Below are positions 6,046 to 9,649 of a stretch of DNA of 9,649 bases, piece by piece. Origin of the DNA: CAYQAJ01 sp964415245. Its GTDB lineage: Bacteria; Planctomycetota; Planctomycetia; Pirellulales; Pirellulaceae. Both the position numbers and the translations under genes were made by a program. Positions within the stretch are counted from its first letter, which is position 1; each line of letters begins with the position of its first letter. The notes beneath the pieces are model-generated. The model was not told the origin of the DNA and did no database searches. It saw nothing but the letters and a program-made list of their open reading frames with translations. The stretch lies in the NCBI GenBank assembly GCA_964415245.1, contig CAYQAJ010000206.1, positions 1 through 9,649 of the forward strand, in the 5' to 3' direction.

Positions 6046-6477
6046 CTACTTCTTGTGCGCCGTGTGACAGGCGCCGCAAGACTTCGTCATGCTCGCGAAG
6101 GCGGCCCTGGCGGCGTCGAGATCCTGATCCTCGGCCGCCTGCAACACCGCAGCGCTCCCCTCGCGCAAAGTCTTGGTGGCGTCGGACCACGTCGCGTCCG
6201 GGCAGCGTTCGTCGTCCATCAGCAAGTAGCCCATTTCATTCAGACACGCCGCATGGCAGGCCACCGCGTCCCACGCCTTGTCATCGGCCGGGCCGTCGTC
6301 CTTGAGCGCCTCGCCCAAGCTCTTGCAGTGAGCCCCATTGATCCCGCGCATCAAGTATTTGGTCGCGGCCGCACGCGTCTTGCCCTGCGTCTTCTGGGCC
6401 GACACGTTGCCATCCGCCAGCAGCAGTCCGGCGGCGACAACCACCATGATTCCCAACGTCACGCATTGCTTCATCAT
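6046..6477 (-). CDS. Exported monohaem c-type cytochrome, c556/c'-like
   Basis: A 143-residue protein with a signal peptide (hydrophobic core 7-22, cleavage near VSA/Q) and one haem motif at the extreme C-terminus, CGACH (Cys134, Cys137, His138) followed by TAHKK. A C-terminal haem on a four-helix bundle is the cytochrome c'/c556 arrangement. Met43 in KYLMRGING, in the first helix, could be the second axial ligand. Other conserved-looking parts are the helix ending LNEMGYLLMDDERCPDATW (79-97) and TLREGSAAVLQAAEDQDL (103-120). It is expected to be a periplasmic electron carrier or sensor; the partner is unknown. The start is the first of two ATGs at 6477, because GGGAGG (minus strand 6490-6485) sits 7 bases upstream; a longer frame to 6525 lacks this. 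A promoter with a perfect -35 box lies upstream. Extra residues Cys51, Cys74, His75, Cys78 and Cys92 are unusual. Confidence 0.87.
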   Translation of the reverse strand: MMKQCVTLGIMVVVAAGLLLADGNVSAQKTQGKTRAAATKYLMRGINGAHCKSLGEALKDDGPADDKAWDAVACHAACLNEMGYLLMDDERCPDATWSDATKTLREGSAAVLQAAEDQDLDAARAAFASMTKSCGACHTAHKK

Positions 6478-6570
6478 GCCTGAACCTCCCGTTTCGTTAT
6501 GAGAGCAAACCACCGCGTACGCCATCCCCCATTCCGTCCGAAGTTGTTTCTCGCGAAACGGAGTGCCTTG

Positions 6571-6598
6571 AGAATACCGGCTGGACGGCGGATGTCAA
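6571..6598 (-). promoter_or_regulatory. Sigma70-type promoter for the cytochrome gene
   Basis: A perfect TTGACA (minus strand 6598-6593), a 16-bp spacer and TATTCT (6576-6571, 4/6). It predicts a leader of about 85-90 nt to ATG 6477. The rest of the spacer 6606-6770 shows no recognisable gene. Confidence 0.5.
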
Positions 6599-6770
6599 TT
6601 CTTTCGCCCTTTTTAGCCGCCGCGCCGCGGTGCCGAGTATCGTGGACCCGGACCGTCGCACTTGGCGGGCGATTCCCCGCGAGAAGCAAGAAGTAGAGTC
6701 GAAGCGCGGGAGGAAGCGACGGACGTCCGCTGCAGCGAGCGGCGTCCGGCACGGGCGGACCTACCGCTCC

Positions 6771-6805
6771 GACTCTCGTCTCTCGACATTCGACTCTCGA
6801 TTCTC
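6771..6805. repeat. 7-bp tandem repeat GACTCTC x5 (degenerate) abutting the manA stop codon
   Basis: Five heptads in register: GACTCTC, GTCTCTC, GACATTC, GACTCTC and GATTCTC (6771-6805). The manA stop codon (minus strand) is the next three bases, 6806-6808. Same unit and same placement as the array behind pyrK at 1727-1747. Confidence 0.8.
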
Positions 6806-7777
6806 CTACGGCAGATACATGTCCAACAATGTGGTGGGGCCGGTCGGCGTGACGGTGAGCGGACCCACCGAAGCGGGCACCAGGGCCGTATGCCCCAATG
6901 CTAGCGGCGCGTCGGCCGGATCGCCTGCGAGCGTCGCCTCGCCTGCGATCACTGCCACGATGTGAAAGCGGTCGTCGCCACCGATTGGCTGTGGCGCGTC
7001 GAACTGCCATCGGTCGAGCACGAACTTGTCGCATTCCACCAGCCGCGTAACGCCCGGGCGATCAGTCTCGCGCGGCTCGACGGGACTGACCGGGCCACGA
7101 TCGAAGTCGATCACGTTAAGGGCCTGCTCGACGTGCAGCGGGCGCGGCTTGCCGTCGGCTCCCACACGGTTCCAGTCGAACAGGCGGAATGTCGTATCGC
7201 TGGCCTGTTGGATTTCGGCGATGACCAGTCCGGCGCCCAAAGCATGCACGACGCCGGCCGGAATGAACGCGCAGTCGCCCGGCTTGGGCTCGAAGCGGTG
7301 CAGGCACAATTCCGTTGTGCCGCGATGCACTTCGCGCTCCAGGGCGTGGCGGTCGAAGCCGCGCTTCAGCCCGGCGTAGATCAGGCTCCCCGGATCGGCG
7401 TGCAACACGACCCAGGCTTCGGTCTTGCCCAGCTCCGGCGGATCGAGCCGGGCGGCTTGCTCGTCGTTGGGGTGCACCTGCACCGAAAGGCTCTTGTGAG
7501 CGTCGAGAAATTTTAGAAGGAGTGGGAACCGAGGCAGTGGGTAATGTCGTCCCAGCAGCTCGGCCCCGCGCGCGGAGAGCACGTCGTGCAGCGTCGATCC
7601 AGCCAACGGGCCGAAGGCGACAACGCTTTGGTCGTCGCCGCGGTCGACCACCTCCCAGCTTTCGGCATAGTCGTCGCCTTCGCCGATCGGCTTTGCGAGC
7701 ACGCTTTGCAGCCGCCGCCCGCCCCAGATATAGCGGCGGAACAGAGGACGAAAGCGAAGGGGGTAAAGCGGCGGCAT
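6806..7777 (-). CDS. manA: Mannose-6-phosphate isomerase, class I (type I PMI)
   Basis: Interconverts mannose-6-phosphate and fructose-6-phosphate in a Zn-dependent cupin fold (cytosol), linking glycolysis to mannose and GDP-sugar supply. It is short (323 residues), like the Bacillus-type ManA/YvyI subgroup. Numbering from the ATG at 7777, the opening PLRFRPLFRRYIWGGRRL is typical. Zn ligands are expected at Gln100 and His102 (VQVHPND), Glu120 (GKTEAW) and His178 (FIPAGVVHALG). The substrate-binding Arg198 lies in TTFRLFDWNR. ATG 7777 is chosen because the family usually begins just before this motif. An in-frame GTG at 7807 would add ten residues; neither has a clear Shine-Dalgarno. It is divergent from tatC and its 3' end abuts a heptad repeat array. 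No sugar gene is adjacent, so the in vivo role (catabolic or anabolic) is open. Confidence 0.92.
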   Translation of the reverse strand: MPPLYPLRFRPLFRRYIWGGRRLQSVLAKPIGEGDDYAESWEVVDRGDDQSVVAFGPLAGSTLHDVLSARGAELLGRHYPLPRFPLLLKFLDAHKSLSVQVHPNDEQAARLDPPELGKTEAWVVLHADPGSLIYAGLKRGFDRHALEREVHRGTTELCLHRFEPKPGDCAFIPAGVVHALGAGLVIAEIQQASDTTFRLFDWNRVGADGKPRPLHVEQALNVIDFDRGPVSPVEPRETDRPGVTRLVECDKFVLDRWQFDAPQPIGGDDRFHIVAVIAGEATLAGDPADAPLALGHTALVPASVGPLTVTPTGPTTLLDMYLP

Positions 7778-7911
7778 GGCGACGGGAGGATAACGAGTGT
7801 TGAACACGGGAAAAGACGATCGGCTCTCCGGATGGCCATAATGGCGGATTTGGCCGGGCGTGCAACCACGGGCGAATCACAAGCGCCGCATAAATGTGGC
7901 GGCTATGCGCG

Positions 7912-7940
7912 TTGCCGGCGTGCAGAGGCTCTGCTAGAAT
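7912..7940 (+). promoter_or_regulatory. Sigma70-type promoter for tatC
   Basis: TTGCCG (7912-7917, 4/6), a 17-bp spacer and TAGAAT (7935-7940, 5/6) preceded by an extended -10 TG at 7932-7933. Transcription would start near 7947 and give a leader of about 210 nt. It is the best-spaced promoter in the window. Confidence 0.6.
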
Positions 7941-7989
7941 GGGAAGCAATCCGGTCAGAGCAGCATCGGCCGCTTCGACCGTCTCACCT

Positions 7990-8120
7990 GGTACGGCAGC
8001 TTCCCTCCGTACGCTTCCCAACTCTGCGTCTCGCAGAGTGCATGCCGTACCCGACCAGCCGGAAGGCAACCCGCGCGGGTAGCCACAACCGACGGTTGAC
8101 CGATTCCTCCTGGCGCGCCA
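7990..8120 (+). other. Inverted-repeat-rich tatC leader
   Basis: The gene-free region 7778-8159 holds the tatC promoter and then a run of perfect inverted repeats. GGTACGGCA (7990-7998) pairs with TGCCGTACC (8043-8051) and encloses an 8-bp hairpin ACTCTGCG/CGCAGAGT with loop TCT (8021-8039). The 12-bp palindrome ACCCGCGCGGGT (8069-8080), CAACCG-A-CGGTTG (8086-8098) and the palindrome TGGCGCGCCA (8111-8120) follow. GCTTCCC also occurs twice, 14 bp apart (7999, 8013). No tRNA or riboswitch class that I know matches. It could be a structured 5' UTR that controls tatC or a small transcript, or simply a set of repeats. Confidence 0.5.
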
Positions 8121-8159
8121 CGAGCGCGCGGTTTCTCAAAACTGTGAGGGTCTCCCACC

Positions 8160-9578
8160 ATGGCCAAGCGTCTCAACGACGATCTGTTCGAAGGCACCAC
8201 GATGACCTTCGGCGAGCACCTGGAAGAGCTGCGCAAATCGCTGTGGAAGGCCATGATTGGGCTGGTGATCGGCCTGTTAGTGGGCCTGGGTGTGGCCAAG
8301 TACGTGGTGCAATTCCTGGAGACGCCGCTGGAAAGTGCCCTCAACAAGTACTACCTGAAACAGGCGAATGTCGACATCAAGGAGAACTTCACGGGGGCCG
8401 ACGCGCTGGAAATGCACGAGACGATCGATCGGGACCAACTCGTGCCCGACAAGGGCCTTAAAGTCGAACCGGCCGCGATTCTTGAGTGCTTGATCCAGGC
8501 GGCGCCGGACGAATTCGGCCACGTGCAATTCAAGCCGTATCAGTTCGTGGCCAGCGACCTTCCCCTCGACAACGTCGTCTCCCTCTGCAAGAGGCTCGCG
8601 ACTCAGGAGGCAGACGGCGACGCACGCGACGACGATGGCCAGCAAGAGCCCAATCCGTCCCGCGCGCTGTGGCATTTGATGACGCCTGAGGATCGCGAAT
8701 TCGTCGAGGAGGTGGCGTCGCAGGACTCGGCCGATGAAAGCGGTCGAGCCCGAGTCATAAACGTGTTGAATCGTCTGGCCGACCAGCCGGCGGTGAATCA
8801 ATCGACCGATTTCGCCGAGATCGCAGGATGGGACAAAGAGGCGACGCGCGAGCTTCGGGCCGTTCTTCGCGTTCGAGAGGATCCCGATCGTTCTCGACGA
8901 CTGAACAAGCTGCTCATTAGCGATGCGATGAAGCCCGACCTGCGAAAACCGCGGATCGTGCTGGTCGACGTGCCCACCTGGAAGCCGGCCGTGGTGCGCA
9001 TTCAAGCGCTGGGCGCCCACGAGGCGTTCATGATCTGGCTCAAAGCGGGTTTTGTGGCGGGCCTGGTATTGTCGAGTCCGTGGCTCTTCTTTCAGATCTG
9101 GCAGTTTGTTGCCGCGGGTTTGTATCCGCACGAGAAGCGGTACGTGTACCTGTACCTTCCGTTCAGCCTGGGGCTGTTTCTCGCCGGGGCGGCGCTGGCA
9201 TTCTTCTTCGTATTCCGGCCGGTGTTGGACTTCCTGTTCAGCTTCAACGCCAGCATGAACATCGATCCCGATCCGCGAATCAGCGAGTGGCTTAGCTTCG
9301 TGCTGATTTTGCCGCTGGGGTTCGGCATCAGCTTTCAGTTGCCGCTGGTGATGCTGTTCCTGAACCGCATCGGCATCTTTTCGATCCGGGCGTACCTGGA
9401 GAAGTGGCGCATCGCGATCCTGGTTATCTTCGTCGCCTCGATGCTGCTCACGCCGGCCGACCCGATAAGCATGCTATTGATGGCCGGACCGCTGACGGCG
9501 CTGTATTTCGGCGGCGTTCTGCTGTGCATGTGGATGCCGCGCGGGCGCAACCCGTTCGACGAGGCGTATGAGCCGTAA
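8160..9578 (+). CDS. tatC: Sec-independent (twin-arginine) translocase subunit TatC with large loop insertion
   Basis: TatC is the signal-peptide-binding inner-membrane subunit that exports folded proteins with a twin-arginine signal. The cytoplasmic N-terminus has the conserved FGEHLEELRKSL (17-28). TM1 is about 31-50. The family resumes at EAFMIWLKAGFVAGLVLSSPW (TM2, about 288-312), then FVAAGLYPHEKR (316-327, with the conserved Glu325), TM3 (331-353), TM4 (377-400), TM5 (417-431) and TM6 (436-456). TPADPISM (431-438) matches the conserved TPxDxxS motif. At 472 residues it is almost twice the usual length (about 250). The excess is a hydrophilic, acidic, Cys-containing stretch at about 62-284 in the first periplasmic loop. 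GAGG at 8146-8149 lies 10 bases before the ATG. No tatA/tatB is present in the window, and the promoter at 7912-7940 suggests a single-gene transcript. Confidence 0.93.
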   Translation: MAKRLNDDLFEGTTMTFGEHLEELRKSLWKAMIGLVIGLLVGLGVAKYVVQFLETPLESALNKYYLKQANVDIKENFTGADALEMHETIDRDQLVPDKGLKVEPAAILECLIQAAPDEFGHVQFKPYQFVASDLPLDNVVSLCKRLATQEADGDARDDDGQQEPNPSRALWHLMTPEDREFVEEVASQDSADESGRARVINVLNRLADQPAVNQSTDFAEIAGWDKEATRELRAVLRVREDPDRSRRLNKLLISDAMKPDLRKPRIVLVDVPTWKPAVVRIQALGAHEAFMIWLKAGFVAGLVLSSPWLFFQIWQFVAAGLYPHEKRYVYLYLPFSLGLFLAGAALAFFFVFRPVLDFLFSFNASMNIDPDPRISEWLSFVLILPLGFGISFQLPLVMLFLNRIGIFSIRAYLEKWRIAILVIFVASMLLTPADPISMLLMAGPLTALYFGGVLLCMWMPRGRNPFDEAYEP

Positions 9579-9585
9579 GGGGGGA

Positions 9586-9649
9586 AATGACCAATTTCTC
9601 AAATCCCAATGACCAATGAGCCTGAAACGGCACCTCTGCATTGGTCATT
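9586..9649. repeat. AATGACC heptad-type repeat and 11-bp inverted repeat downstream of tatC
   Basis: AATGACCAAT occurs at 9586-9595 and 9608-9617, and inverted at 9640-9649. Units can be read as AATGACC, AATTTCT, an 8-base spacer, AATGACC and AATGAGC. The second copy, extended to AATGACCAATG (9608-9618), pairs perfectly with 9639-9649 around a 20-nt loop, so it could act as the tatC terminator. The window ends inside the element. Confidence 0.65.

Noticed and set aside
6046..6525. Longer cytochrome start at 6525
   Set aside because: It would place a polar 16-residue extension before the signal peptide, while GGGAGG is correctly spaced from ATG 6477.
7990..8098. tRNA or known riboswitch upstream of tatC
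   Set aside because: No cloverleaf with a T-loop consensus (GTTCRA) was found, and no riboswitch core that I recognise is present.
7544..8461. A 305-codon plus-strand open frame across the manA/tatC spacer
   Set aside because: It overlaps manA antisense and the start of tatC in another frame. The tatC promoter and leader lie within it and its product has no family features.
8277..9131. A 284-codon minus-strand open frame within tatC
   Set aside because: It is antisense to the TatC insertion with no RBS or motif. I considered that the insertion might be a nested gene, but the TatC frame is continuous and better supported.

Overview
The window is a GC-rich bacterial chromosomal segment that looks planctomycetal, probably Pirellulales. 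This is inferred from family recognition and not from a search. The supporting features are a TatC with a very large hydrophilic insertion, a secreted TDxGL-type leucine-rich-repeat protein, a c556-like monohaem cytochrome, a small lipoprotein with a DPYPD..GPEVVGGRP core, many single genes in mixed orientation, and 7-bp tandem repeats in the spacers. No phage, transposon, CRISPR, rRNA or tRNA is visible.

Layout. Positions 1-1011 (+) hold the C-terminal two thirds of a GH32 glycosidase. A composite inverted repeat (1032-1117) separates it from a PhnB-like VOC protein (1133-1636, +). The 111-bp convergent spacer 1637-1747 is largely made of three different heptad-repeat arrays. On the minus strand follow rluB and pyrK (3807 to 1748), which overlap by an ATGA, then a small lipoprotein (4207-3920). 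Next is a two-gene unit: a miniature secretin-like protein (5792-5211) followed by an LRR protein (5199-4417). A c-type cytochrome (6477-6046) and a class I mannose-6-phosphate isomerase (7777-6806) complete the minus-strand block. tatC (8160-9578, +) is divergent from manA and has its own promoter and a long leader rich in inverted repeats. The window ends in another repeat array.

How the genes relate. Most are housekeeping or envelope genes without a single shared pathway. rluB (23S rRNA pseudouridylation) and pyrK (electron transfer for dihydroorotate oxidation) are translationally coupled, although no pyrD lies beside them. The mini-secretin and LRR genes are 11 bp apart, both are predicted to be exported, and neither has an assigned role. 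ManA feeds mannose/fructose interconversion, TatC exports folded proteins, and the cytochrome is predicted to be periplasmic.

The most interesting signals are: (1) degenerate 7-bp tandem repeats placed against the stop codons of four genes, from at least four sequence families; (2) the roughly 220-residue insertion in the first periplasmic loop of TatC; (3) a paired stem-loop repeat whose two copies differ by compensatory changes; (4) a secretin-like protein that keeps the domain edges but lacks the pore; (5) the structured tatC leader. No complete novel multi-gene system was found.
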